18,033 bases of DNA from Spirochaetia bacterium UBA5368 (lineage in GTDB: Bacteria; Spirochaetota; UBA4802; UBA5368), in the NCBI GenBank assembly GCA_002407865.1, contig DHPI01000022.1, positions 90,008 to 108,040 on the forward strand, in the 5' to 3' direction. The notes under the pieces are model-generated. The model searched no databases and was not told the DNA's origin. It worked only from the letters and a program-made list of their open reading frames with translations. The position numbers and the translations under genes were made by a program. Positions 8,246 to 16,086 of the stretch are shown piece after piece; within the stretch, counting starts at the first letter, position 1, and the number at the start of each line of letters is the position of its first letter.

Positions 8246-8336
8246 ATGCGCTCCCTGTTTTCGTTCAATTAATAATGGACACACGATAGTACGCACCCAT
8301 CGTGTTGAATTTATCAACTGAGTTTTTCAGGGGAAT

Positions 8337-8376
8337 AAAAAAAGAGGGAAACCGGTCAGGGCCTCCCTCTTTTTTT
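8337..8376. terminator. Perfect-arm bidirectional terminator after the HMA-like gene
   Basis: AAAAAAAGAGGGA (8337-8349) is the exact inverse of TCCCTCTTTTTTT (8364-8376), with a 14-nt loop. For leftward transcription it directly follows, and slightly overlaps, the stop codon of the gene at 8375-8713, isolating it from the UPF0182 gene. Confidence 0.85.
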
Positions 8377-8713
8377 AATTTTTAAGCGCTTTACCGTGCG
8401 ATTCTGGAGGATAACCGTAGTTAATTTTGTGTCCTTCGATTTCGTTTTTTTCGGTGAATTTAATAAATCCCCGTTTTATCTTCCGAAAGATCCCGTCTGA
8501 GGGGGGAAATCCGATATTTTTTAGTTTGGTCTCGATGTCGTTGAAGTTGATAAATTTCAGGTTATATGTAATTGTCACTTTTCCGCTACTGCTGTCCGCA
8601 TTGACGGTCGTGACGCCGAGAAGCCTGTTTAAATCCGTTTCAATTTTAAACGATTTTTCAGGCTGAGCAAGATTATCCACACGTATAACGCTTGTTTTGA
8701 TGATATCTCTCAT
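8375..8713 (-). CDS. Small protein resembling an HMA domain without the CxxC
   Basis: A 112-residue protein. Residues about 8-72 follow a ferredoxin-like HMA pattern: a strand (SVIRVDNL), a helix containing ETDLNRLLGV, a strand pair with VNADSSSGKVTITYN, and a second helix with NDIETKLKNIGF. HMA domains carry metals through M-x-C-x-x-C in the first loop. Here that loop reads NLAQPEKS with no cysteine, so copper-type binding is unlikely. The C-terminal 40 residues are basic and unlike the family. GAGG lies 8 bases before ATG, and the terminator begins at its stop, so it is a one-gene transcript. The fold resemblance is my reading of the pattern and could be wrong. No metal-transport ATPase is nearby. 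Confidence 0.6.
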   Translation of the reverse strand: MRDIIKTSVIRVDNLAQPEKSFKIETDLNRLLGVTTVNADSSSGKVTITYNLKFINFNDIETKLKNIGFPPSDGIFRKIKRGFIKFTEKNEIEGHKINYGYPPESHGKALKN

Positions 8714-8971
8714 ATATTTTCCTCGTATCTATTAACATTCAATATAAATAATCAAAATGATCAGATGTTATAAACATATCATCTAATTTAATATACTGCT
8801 ATAAAATATAAAAGTAAATGAATTTTTATAGTATAATAAATTAATTTAATTCTTAAATGCCAGTTGCTATGACTGCACTTTGCAGTAAGAAAATGAGCAT
8901 CGTTTCCCTTTTTTATTGACAATGACATTGCGGCTATATATTTGTATAGTGGGAGGGGATTTTTTACGCCA
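8714..8971. other. AT-rich divergent intergenic region with an inverted repeat
   Basis: This space serves both the leftward HMA-like gene and rightward dinB. The left 150 bases are very A/T rich and too ambiguous for a firm promoter call. At 8872-8886 is an inverted repeat ACTGCA-CTT-TGCAGT, 30 bases before the dinB -35, in a position suitable for an operator. It is not the classical LexA box of proteobacteria (CTGT-N8-ACAG) or of Bacillus (GAAC-N4-GTTC). Confidence 0.45.
8916..8944 (+). promoter_or_regulatory. Candidate dinB promoter
   Basis: Consensus -35 TTGACA (8916-8921) with possible -10 sequences TATATT (15-base spacer) or TATTTG (17-base spacer) at 8937-8944. This would start transcription 20-25 bases before the ATG at 8972. 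Confidence 0.45.
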
Positions 8972-10195
8972 ATGAACAGGGTAATTGTACACGTGGATAT
9001 GGACGCCTTTTTTGCGTCGGTAGAGCAGCATGACGCGCCCGATTTGCGCGGCAAACCTGTGATTGTCGGTGCCGATCCGGCGAAGGGGCATGGACGTGGA
9101 GTCGTGTGCGCCGCGTCGTATGAGGCGCGTCAGTTTGGCATCCACTCAGCGATGCCCATTTCAAAGGCATATCGCATATGCCCCGGGGCGGTTTTTATCC
9201 GGCCTCGGTTTTACCGATACGCCGAGGTTTCCGGGGGCGTCATGGATATTCTGCGGGGATTTTCTCCCATTGTTGAGCAGATCAGTATCGACGAGGCGTT
9301 TCTCGATTGCACCGGAACCGAAAATCTATTCGGGCCTCCGCAAAAAATCGCCGAAAAAATTAAGCAGGCCATTTATTCATCGACCGGTCTCACCGCGAGT
9401 GTCGGTATTGCGTCGAATAAATCCGTCGCGAAAATTGCGTCCGATCTTCACAAGCCGAACGGCTGTACGATATGCCCGGCAGGACATGAAAAAGAATTTC
9501 TGGCGGTTCTGCCGATTCGGCGCCTGTGGGGTGTGGGTAAAAAAACAGTGCAGATTCTTGAAGCGATGGGAATTCGCACCATAGGAGACATGGCGTCGAT
9601 TCATCCTGACGTTATCGAGCGCAGGCTCGGCAAAAGCGGCATTCACCTGTGGATTCTCGCGAACGGCATTGACGATCGGCCGGTCGGCGAAGAATACGAA
9701 CGAAAATCATACAGCGAGGAGACGACATTTTCCGAGGATATCGGCGACGATGCCGTGATTGATCGGGTGCTTTTCGAAATCGCGGACCGGCTTTCTCGGA
9801 AAATTCGGCGCGACGAATGCAGGGCGAAAACAATCACGCTTAAAATACGCCTTCAGGGATTCGAAACGCATACAAGGAGCCGCACGTTGACGGCGCCGGT
9901 TAACGACGTGTACTCCATCCGGGCGGCGGCGTCGGAGCAGTACCGCACGTTTGACAGGCAGGGGAAGAAGGTCCGCCTTATCGGCATCGCTGTATCAAAT
10001 CTTGCCGGCAGCGAGGCCGATACCGGCAGCCAGCTCGATTTATTTGCGCATGGAACAAACACGACAAACACGAACGGCGCGCCTGGCGCAAAGAATAAAG
10101 ATATGGAAAAGCTGCTTGATGAACTGAAAAACAGGTATGGCGATAAAATCACTCGGGCCGCGTTTTTGCCCGGAACGCACAGGGACCCTTCGTGA
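8972..10195 (+). CDS. dinB: DNA polymerase IV (Y-family translesion polymerase)
   Basis: Template-directed, error-prone synthesis past damaged bases, without proofreading. Start chosen at ATG 8972 because it opens VIVHVDMDAFFASVEQ, the standard family N-terminus; GGGAGGGG lies 13 bases before it, a long spacing. In the 407-residue product, metal ligands are Asp9 and the Asp108-Glu109 pair (SIDEAF). Phe14 is the expected steric gate. The thumb has a helix-hairpin-helix at LWGVGKKT (185-192), then a little-finger domain from about 245 to 345. QLDLF (354-358) is a sliding-clamp binding motif. A linker of about 20 residues rich in T, N and G is followed by a helical end (LLDELKNRYGDKI) of about 30 residues. 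Such an end is seen in some lineages and is absent in E. coli. Regulation by DNA damage is likely for the family, but no known SOS box was seen. Confidence 0.97.
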   Translation: MNRVIVHVDMDAFFASVEQHDAPDLRGKPVIVGADPAKGHGRGVVCAASYEARQFGIHSAMPISKAYRICPGAVFIRPRFYRYAEVSGGVMDILRGFSPIVEQISIDEAFLDCTGTENLFGPPQKIAEKIKQAIYSSTGLTASVGIASNKSVAKIASDLHKPNGCTICPAGHEKEFLAVLPIRRLWGVGKKTVQILEAMGIRTIGDMASIHPDVIERRLGKSGIHLWILANGIDDRPVGEEYERKSYSEETTFSEDIGDDAVIDRVLFEIADRLSRKIRRDECRAKTITLKIRLQGFETHTRSRTLTAPVNDVYSIRAAASEQYRTFDRQGKKVRLIGIAVSNLAGSEADTGSQLDLFAHGTNTTNTNGAPGAKNKDMEKLLDELKNRYGDKITRAAFLPGTHRDPS

Positions 10196-10220
10196 CGTAA
10201 CGCGCCGTACCGCTTTGTTC

Positions 10221-10249
10221 TTGACGGGTGTTCGCCGGCAACATAGGGT
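10221..10249 (+). promoter_or_regulatory. Candidate promoter for the permease gene
   Basis: TTGACG (10221-10226), 17 bases, then TAGGGT (10244-10249). It lies in the 94-base gap after dinB and would start the permease message about 35 bases before GTG 10290. No terminator was seen after dinB, so read-through is also possible. Confidence 0.35.
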
Positions 10250-10289
10250 TTTCCACGCGTTTTCATTGCTGATTATCAGGAGGGCCCGA

Positions 10290-11444
10290 GTGCATAAGAA
10301 AGAACGGCTTACCTTTATTGAAGCGGCATCGATTGTGGCGGGATACGGAATAGGGAGCGGAATCATGGCGGTGCCGTATCTTGCGTCAAAAACAGGAATT
10401 GTTCCCTTTCTGATCTTAATGTGCGCTGCTTTTTTTGTAAGCATTTTAATTCATCTCATGGTTGCCGAAATCATGCTTCGCGATTCATCGTCAAATCAGA
10501 TGATCGAGCTTTATGCGAAATATCTGTTCAGGGGAAAAATCGGACAGATTTTATTGTGGGTGTTCTTTGTATTAATCATTATCGCGTTTTTAACAAGCCT
10601 TGCCGCGTACATCGCCGAGGGGGGCGAGATACTGACGGGCCTCTTCGGCATCCCGCTGTGGATCGGCCATGTCGTCACATACGGAATCGCGGCGGGTATC
10701 GTCTTCTTCGGGCTGAAGGCGATTGGATTGAGCGAAAAATATGCGATTCTGGGGATAGTCGCTCTGGTCGCGACGCTTTCAATTCGTTCATTGGGGCTGC
10801 CGTATACAACGATTGTGTTCGGATCGGGCGGTGCGAATGCGTGGATGGCGCTGTTTGGCATGATCATGTTTAGCTTCTTTGCGCTGTTTTCCGTTCCGCA
10901 GGCTGTGGAAGGCCTCGCATGGAATAAAAAACTGATTCCGCGTGCTATCATCGCCGGCATGTTGATTAATTTTATCATTATTCTGGTCATCACGCTTATG
11001 GCGATGGGTGTCTCTCAGGAGGTCACGAGGGTCGGCATTGTAGGATGGGGAAAATCGTTAGGATTCGGTTACGCCGTGTCGGGAGGACTCTTTGTGATAC
11101 TGGCGGCTTTGACGTCGTACTGGTCGGTATCGTTCGCGCTTTCGACGATATTGCAGGAGCGGTTGAAGCTCGGCGATAAAATCTCGTGGCTTGTCGCGAC
11201 ATTGCCCACCTTCATCATCGTTATTACTCGCTTCAGCGATTTTCTCGGATTTATGAGAATCGCCGGCGGGGCGATTGCGCTGCTGGTTGCGATTCTCACG
11301 GTACCGCTGTTGCGTTCAATACGCAAACACGGTAATGTAAAAAATCCGGAATGGTCGCTTGGATACCTTGGCGGAGGATTTTTTCAATTACTTGTCGTGC
11401 TGGGATTTCTGCTGATGGCTGTCGGTTCTGTCGTGAAGATATAA
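10290..11444 (+). CDS. Amino acid permease, AAAP/aromatic-amino-acid type
   Basis: An inner-membrane carrier, probably an ion-coupled amino acid importer of the AAAP/HAAAP superfamily (COG0814, the TyrP/Mtr group). The start is GTG 10290 because AGGAGG (10278-10283) is perfectly placed 6 bases before it; the reading frame itself extends 51 codons further, into the end of dinB, without a site. The 384-residue product has about 11 hydrophobic segments. The first is the family's signature (FIEAASIVAGYGIGSGIMAVPYL, residues about 9-31), with the unwound glycine-rich GYGIGSGI. Substrate cannot be read from sequence. The nearest neighbours (dinB upstream, a convergent amidohydrolase) give little clue. 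Alternative: a relative in the APC fold with another substrate. Confidence 0.85.
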   Translation: MHKKERLTFIEAASIVAGYGIGSGIMAVPYLASKTGIVPFLILMCAAFFVSILIHLMVAEIMLRDSSSNQMIELYAKYLFRGKIGQILLWVFFVLIIIAFLTSLAAYIAEGGEILTGLFGIPLWIGHVVTYGIAAGIVFFGLKAIGLSEKYAILGIVALVATLSIRSLGLPYTTIVFGSGGANAWMALFGMIMFSFFALFSVPQAVEGLAWNKKLIPRAIIAGMLINFIIILVITLMAMGVSQEVTRVGIVGWGKSLGFGYAVSGGLFVILAALTSYWSVSFALSTILQERLKLGDKISWLVATLPTFIIVITRFSDFLGFMRIAGGAIALLVAILTVPLLRSIRKHGNVKNPEWSLGYLGGGFFQLLVVLGFLLMAVGSVVKI

Positions 11445-11447
11445 ATG

Positions 11448-11485
11448 ATATCGCAGGCGCGGTTATGCAGCCGCGCCTGCGATAT
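11448..11485. other. 15-bp perfect hairpin between convergent genes, no U tract
   Basis: ATATCGCAGGCGCGG (11448-11462) is the exact inverse of CCGCGCCTGCGATAT (11471-11485), with an 8-nt loop. It starts 4 bases after the permease stop and ends 6 bases before the amidohydrolase stop. Neither side has a T run, so it is not a standard intrinsic terminator. A shared 3'-end stabilising or attenuating hairpin is most likely. Confidence 0.75.
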
Positions 11486-11491
11486 GTAATA

Positions 11492-13099
11492 CTATGCGCG
11501 TTCGTATTTTACCCGGCCGCCGATGATTGTTTTCATAACGTTGATTTCGGCGATCTCTTCTGGTTCAATGCGCAATGGATTTCGGTCTAATACAACCATG
11601 TCGGCGCGTTTTCCCGGCGTGATGCTGCCTTTTTCGGATTCCTCAAACTGCGCGTATGCCGCGTCGATTGTAAACATTTTGAGTGCCTGCGCGGCGGATA
11701 TGCATTCCTGCGTTTCGAATCCTTCACGTGTTACGCAGCATTGCAGCGCATGAAGCACATCGGCCGATTCGACCGGAGTGTCCGATGCGCCGGCGAGCTT
11801 TACGCCGGCATCAACGATTGAGCGGAACGGATAAATATTTTTCGCACGTTCCCTGCCGAACCGCGCGTAAAGCCAGTTTTTTTCCGAGTGTATAAACATC
11901 GGCTGCGCCGATATGACAATACCCAGCCTCCTGATGTCCTCGATCATCGCTGCGTCGAGTATCGACGCGTGTTCCAGCCTGTGCCGGTGGTTGCGCCGGG
12001 GATATTCCCGGAGCAGCCTGTCGTAGAGATCGATACAGACGCGGTTGGCCCTGTCGCCGATTGCGTGGATGCATACTTGCAGATTCGCGTTATGTGCCAT
12101 ACCCATGCGTTTGTAAAGCTCGTCCTCCGTGGTGGTCATAAAACCCGTGGATTCCGGATGGTCGGTAAGGGGCTCACGCATGTACGCCGTACACGACGCG
12201 AAAGTGCCGTCCGCGAACATCTTCACGGCGCCTATGCGCCGTGAAGGGTGCGCGTCGCGTGCGTGCAGGGGCGATGCGAAAAGCGAGGTAACCGTCGTAA
12301 TATCAGCGGCCGCGATAATCCCGTAAAGGCTTATTGGTACGCTATCGAGCAGCATTTGAAGAACGGGCACATCGAAGGCCCCGATTGCGCCGGCATGCCC
12401 GTTTTCGTCCGTTTGCAGTACGACACCGGCGGAGGTGATGCCGTAACTCAGCAATCTATTGAATGCGGAAATGGATGCGTCAACAAGGGATTGCTGGTCG
12501 GGCAGCGGCATGGCGCTTAAGATTAGCGGCATCGCGTTCTCTCTGAAGGGGCCCGATGGATGGCCGCCCGCTTCACGGTCTATCTTCCCGCCGGCAGGGT
12601 CTTGCACGGCATTGGTAATGCCGGCGGCTGCAATTGCTTTCGTGTTCGCGATAATCATATGGCCGTCGTGCTTTACGATAATGGCGGGCCGGTCGGGGCA
12701 TGCCGCGTCGATGTCGTGCCTGTTCGGCAGCACGGGCGTTGCGAACATCTGTTCATCGAAATTAAGGCCGACAATCCACATGGATGCGTCCTTTTCGCGC
12801 GCTGCGTTTTTTAAACGCTGCCGTACCTCTTCCATCGATGCGGCACCGAACAGGTTGACATTCAACTCGAAATAAATCATCATCACAGGGTGCAGATGCG
12901 TATCGATGAATCCGGGCGCAAGGGCGCTTCGACGCAGATCGATGGCTTCGTATCCTTTGTTGAGAAACCGCGTGCAATGCGGCACATCACCGACAGCGAT
13001 GATTGTGCCGTCTTTTACGGCGACCGCTTCAGCCGCAGGCTGCGCATCATCCATCGTTATGATATCCCCGTTATAATACAACTGTTCGTGTGACCGCAT
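11492..13099 (-). CDS. YtcJ-like metal-dependent amidohydrolase
   Basis: Member of the amidohydrolase-3 (COG1574, YtcJ) family, hydrolases of the TIM-barrel metallo-dependent superfamily; natural substrates are mostly unknown. Start chosen at ATG 13097-13099 because GGGAGG lies 6 bases upstream. In the 535-residue product, expected metal-binding residues are all present: DTHLHP (His68, His70), a lysine in GAVKMFADG (Lys293), HAIGDRA (His345), RLEHASI (His377) and GASDTPVES (Asp440). The C-terminus (GSITPGKRADMVVLD) is the family's small beta-sandwich. No signal peptide, so it is cytoplasmic. It ends at the hairpin opposite the permease gene and is divergent from the oxidoreductase gene. It may process a compound linked to that oxidoreductase and the MFS carrier, but this is only a guess from position. 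Confidence 0.92.
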   Translation of the reverse strand: MRSHEQLYYNGDIITMDDAQPAAEAVAVKDGTIIAVGDVPHCTRFLNKGYEAIDLRRSALAPGFIDTHLHPVMMIYFELNVNLFGAASMEEVRQRLKNAAREKDASMWIVGLNFDEQMFATPVLPNRHDIDAACPDRPAIIVKHDGHMIIANTKAIAAAGITNAVQDPAGGKIDREAGGHPSGPFRENAMPLILSAMPLPDQQSLVDASISAFNRLLSYGITSAGVVLQTDENGHAGAIGAFDVPVLQMLLDSVPISLYGIIAAADITTVTSLFASPLHARDAHPSRRIGAVKMFADGTFASCTAYMREPLTDHPESTGFMTTTEDELYKRMGMAHNANLQVCIHAIGDRANRVCIDLYDRLLREYPRRNHRHRLEHASILDAAMIEDIRRLGIVISAQPMFIHSEKNWLYARFGRERAKNIYPFRSIVDAGVKLAGASDTPVESADVLHALQCCVTREGFETQECISAAQALKMFTIDAAYAQFEESEKGSITPGKRADMVVLDRNPLRIEPEEIAEINVMKTIIGGRVKYERA

Positions 13100-13217
13100 A
13101 TTCCGCCTCCCAATCGATGGGTGTTGACGACGCTCCATTCAGGCACGTTTGTCGCGATACGTCAATCAGTTCTCCCGCGCATCCGTACGGATTGACAGTG
13201 TGCATGGCGTAATTGAT

Positions 13218-13245
13218 TTGACATGCGCAATTGCCCTTATACGAT
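13218..13245 (+). promoter_or_regulatory. Candidate promoter with palindrome in its spacer
   Basis: TTGACA (13218-13223), 16 bases, then TACGAT (13240-13245), in the 209-base divergent gap before the oxidoreductase gene. The spacer holds the perfect palindrome GCAATTGC (13227-13234), with an imperfect extension on each side. A repressor bound there would occlude the promoter; this is an inference. Confidence 0.45.
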
Positions 13246-13308
13246 TATCGCGCATCTCAGAGGTCCTGTTGTATCATAGTTGAGCGGCAGCGACACGGGG
13301 GAGGAATT

Positions 13309-14805
13309 ATGGAAAAATTACGTGTGGGGATAATCGGATGCGGCAGAATTTCTGATTTGCATTATCCCGGCTACAAAAACAATGCGTATGCCAGGATTTA
13401 TGCCGTATGCGATGCCAATAAAGAAACCGCCGAGACGAGAAAAAAACAGTGGAAGGCCGAAAAATGTTACACGGATTTTCGTGAATTGCTTCATGACCCT
13501 GACGTTGATGCAGTCGAAATCCTTACCCCGCACGACATGCACGAGCGCATGGTAATAGATGCGGTCAATGCCGGCAAACACGTGGCTGTGCAGAAGCCGT
13601 TGACAATCAGCCTGGAGAGCGCGGAGCGTATCCGCAGGGCGGCCGCCGGATGCGGTACGGTCGTGAAAGTGACCGATAATTATCTATTTTACCCGCCCAT
13701 CGTGCTGGCGAAAAAGATAATCGACAGCGGCGAGATTGGCGATCCTGTGAACATGCGCATCAAGTTTATTTCGGGTGGAAGGGGCGGTTGGGCGGTTCCG
13801 GCCGGGGCATGGGAGTGGCGTGTGGCCGAACGAATGCAGGGGCGGCCGTTTCAGACCTTCGATCACGGGCACCATCTGTGGTCAACGGCCACGTTTTTAC
13901 AGGGAGATATCGAGAAGGTTTCCGCATGGATAGATTCCGCTGACGGCATGGTGGATTGTCCATCGATGATACTGTGGAAATGCGCCGGAGGCGTGCGATA
14001 CGGGGTCTGCGATTACGCGCACGCTCCTGAAATGAAAATCCCGTCGAAATACTATGGAAACGATGAGTGGTTTGAAATCACCGGCACACGGGGTATGATT
14101 CTGATTCACAGGTGTACGGGGAATATTCTTGAAGGGCCGGTCGTCAGCCTGTTTAATGGCGTAAAATGGAAGCGCTTCGCAAAGGTAAAATCGGACTGGG
14201 CCGAGGGGTTCATTGGCGCGACGAAAAATTTTATCGAGTCGATACGCGGGCGGGAGACGCCATTGCTGTCGCTCGATCAGGGTATTGCCATATTGAAGCT
14301 TGATCTCGCGATACAGAAATCGGGATTGCTGCGCCGCGATGTGTATATTGATGAAATGGGGCGGCGGCTTCCCGGCCTGTATTCCTGGCGGCGCCGCAAA
14401 ATGGAAATACGACGAAATCCAAACCGCCCGCGACGTTTTAGTTTTTTCGGCGGGGGAAATCTTTCAAAATACGCCCCGCAGGCGGTCGCGCTGACCGAAG
14501 GCCTGATGGAGCGGTTCGATGCAAAATCGGCTGGCGCATGGAATACGGTAATCGGCCTTCGCCTGACTTCAGATGGTGGTATAAAAGAGGAACTGTTCGC
14601 GTTGCATGTACGCAACGGCGCGCCTTCACTCGAACGCGGTGTGATGCCCGCTGACGCCGTACTCGTGCTGACAATAGCGGCAGGCACATGGGCGGGCATA
14701 CTTCTCGGGAAAAAACGAATAGAAATGGCGCTCCTTCAGGGCAAAATAAAGCTTGAAGGCAAGGTGGAAGAAGGATTGCGATTGCGTGAAGTATTTAAAT
14801 TGTAG
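13309..14805 (+). CDS. Gfo/Idh/MocA oxidoreductase fused to an SCP2-like domain
   Basis: Start chosen at ATG 13309 because GGGGAGG ends 6 bases upstream and GIIGCGRIS follows. Residues 1-360 of 498 form a Gfo/Idh/MocA NAD(P)-dependent dehydrogenase: dinucleotide fold GIIGCGRIS (7-15), substrate-interface motif VQKP (94-97; the family consensus is EKP, so Glu is replaced by Gln while Lys96 is kept) and a catalytic-type DHGHH (185-189). Usual family length is 330-400, so there is an extra C-terminal part. A basic linker (about 360-378) leads to residues about 392-498. The end of this region, with ADAVLVLTIAAGTWAGILLG and ALLQGKIKLEGKVEEGLRL, matches the SCP2/sterol-carrier-like pattern in which a helix precedes a 'GKIKxxG' turn. 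SCP2 domains bind hydrophobic ligands. The whole might oxidise or carry a lipophilic or sterol-like substrate, but this is inference. An MFS transporter follows after 81 bases. Confidence 0.85.
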   Translation: MEKLRVGIIGCGRISDLHYPGYKNNAYARIYAVCDANKETAETRKKQWKAEKCYTDFRELLHDPDVDAVEILTPHDMHERMVIDAVNAGKHVAVQKPLTISLESAERIRRAAAGCGTVVKVTDNYLFYPPIVLAKKIIDSGEIGDPVNMRIKFISGGRGGWAVPAGAWEWRVAERMQGRPFQTFDHGHHLWSTATFLQGDIEKVSAWIDSADGMVDCPSMILWKCAGGVRYGVCDYAHAPEMKIPSKYYGNDEWFEITGTRGMILIHRCTGNILEGPVVSLFNGVKWKRFAKVKSDWAEGFIGATKNFIESIRGRETPLLSLDQGIAILKLDLAIQKSGLLRRDVYIDEMGRRLPGLYSWRRRKMEIRRNPNRPRRFSFFGGGNLSKYAPQAVALTEGLMERFDAKSAGAWNTVIGLRLTSDGGIKEELFALHVRNGAPSLERGVMPADAVLVLTIAAGTWAGILLGKKRIEMALLQGKIKLEGKVEEGLRLREVFKL

Positions 14806-14886
14806 CCATATGGTCATTGTTGGTTAACCTGGGCGTCTCCCGGAACGGATGAAGCTGTAGCGATCGCACATATATATCAATCTGGA

Positions 14887-16059
14887 ATGAATATTTTGTT
14901 ACCTCGGAAAATTTTAACGCGGCGTTATCTTGTCATATGCAGTTATTGTTCGCTCATGTCGTATGGCGTCTGCATTACACTTATAGGGCCCGCCCTTGGC
15001 TCCATTCAGGAGTATTTCAGCATACATTCCGCGGCCGTTGGATTGCTTTTCACCGCCCAGTCCGCGGGATTCATTCCAACCGTGCTGGCCGGCGGTTACT
15101 GTGTCGACAGGTTCGGCATCAGGAAAATAAGCCTTGCAGGCCAACTTGTCCTTTCTATCGGGCTCTGTGTGTTTTCGTTTGCCTCGACTTTTCCGATGGC
15201 GTGTATCGGCTATATGCTGACGGGGATCGGCGGGGCGCTGATAGAAATAGCGACGAATACTCTTGTGTCATCCCTGAATGAGCATTCACGCGCCCCGGCC
15301 TTGAATATCCTGCATATGTTTTTCGGCGCCGGAGCGCTGATTGGCCCTGTCGTTTCAGCATATATGCTCGATTCCGGTTTTGCCTGGCGGACGGTGTACG
15401 ACATGTTATGCGTTGCTTCTTTACTGGTGTTTGCGCTTCTTGCTGTCGCGCGCTTTCCCTCCGTTGTCGGATCGAAAACGCTGACATTTCGATCTTTAAA
15501 AATGCTTTTCGGCAACAGGACTGTTATCCTGTTATGCTTCGCGACAATATGTTATGTAGGCGCCGAAATGGCTATCAATAACTGGTCGGTGTTATATATG
15601 GAAAAGGCGTTTTCGGTGCGCACACTTGTTGCGGGGGTGTTTCTTTCATATTTCTGGATTGCCATGACACTGGGGAGAATTCTCTGTTCGCTGCTGTCCA
15701 GAAGGCTGGGCGAGGGTCACATGCTGCTGTATCTGTGCGCCGCCTCGCTTGGCGTATATGCATTTTATTTGGTTGCGCCGGGCCCTATTTACGCGGGCCT
15801 GTCCCTTGTTATGCTTGGCGTAGCGTTTTCGGGGATGTTCCCCACAATACTTGCTATCGGCGGCAATGTGTCCGGCGGCGCGCTGGGAACTGTGACGGGC
15901 ATTTTGATGGCGTGTACGGGAATCGGATCGATGGTGTTTCCGGCGCTTGTCGGAATAATTGCCGAGGCGTTCACGCTCAGATGCGGGATGATTGCGCTCG
16001 CACTGGTTTTTTTTCTGCTTGTAGTTTTCTCGTTTTATATAAATAAAGAAATACTATAA
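14887..16059 (+). CDS. Major facilitator superfamily transporter
   Basis: A 390-residue protein with about 12 hydrophobic segments. The loop after segment 2 carries GGYCVDRFGIRK (69-80), the MFS motif A (G-x-x-x-D-R-x-G-x-R-R type). Length and the pattern (GAALIEIATNTLVSSLN-like segment 4) resemble the sugar/drug MFS carriers of the FucP/YfkF kind, but substrate is not readable. No good Shine-Dalgarno precedes ATG 14887 (only GGA adjoining it), so the start is uncertain. It follows the oxidoreductase-SCP2 gene by 81 bases with no terminator seen between them. Co-transcription and a shared substrate are plausible. Between 14806 and 14886 nothing else was found. Confidence 0.88.
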   Translation: MNILLPRKILTRRYLVICSYCSLMSYGVCITLIGPALGSIQEYFSIHSAAVGLLFTAQSAGFIPTVLAGGYCVDRFGIRKISLAGQLVLSIGLCVFSFASTFPMACIGYMLTGIGGALIEIATNTLVSSLNEHSRAPALNILHMFFGAGALIGPVVSAYMLDSGFAWRTVYDMLCVASLLVFALLAVARFPSVVGSKTLTFRSLKMLFGNRTVILLCFATICYVGAEMAINNWSVLYMEKAFSVRTLVAGVFLSYFWIAMTLGRILCSLLSRRLGEGHMLLYLCAASLGVYAFYLVAPGPIYAGLSLVMLGVAFSGMFPTILAIGGNVSGGALGTVTGILMACTGIGSMVFPALVGIIAEAFTLRCGMIALALVFFLLVVFSFYINKEIL

Positions 16060-16086
16060 TGATGCCATGGCGCGAGAGAGTAAGTT

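Noticed and set aside
7757-8272. 171-codon plus-strand frame over the UPF0182 N-terminal membrane region
   Set aside because: It is the complement of conserved membrane helices and has no recognisable domain.
8872-8886. Classical LexA box upstream of dinB
   Set aside because: The inverted repeat here does not match CTGT-N8-ACAG or GAAC-N4-GTTC, so I list it only as an unassigned repeat.
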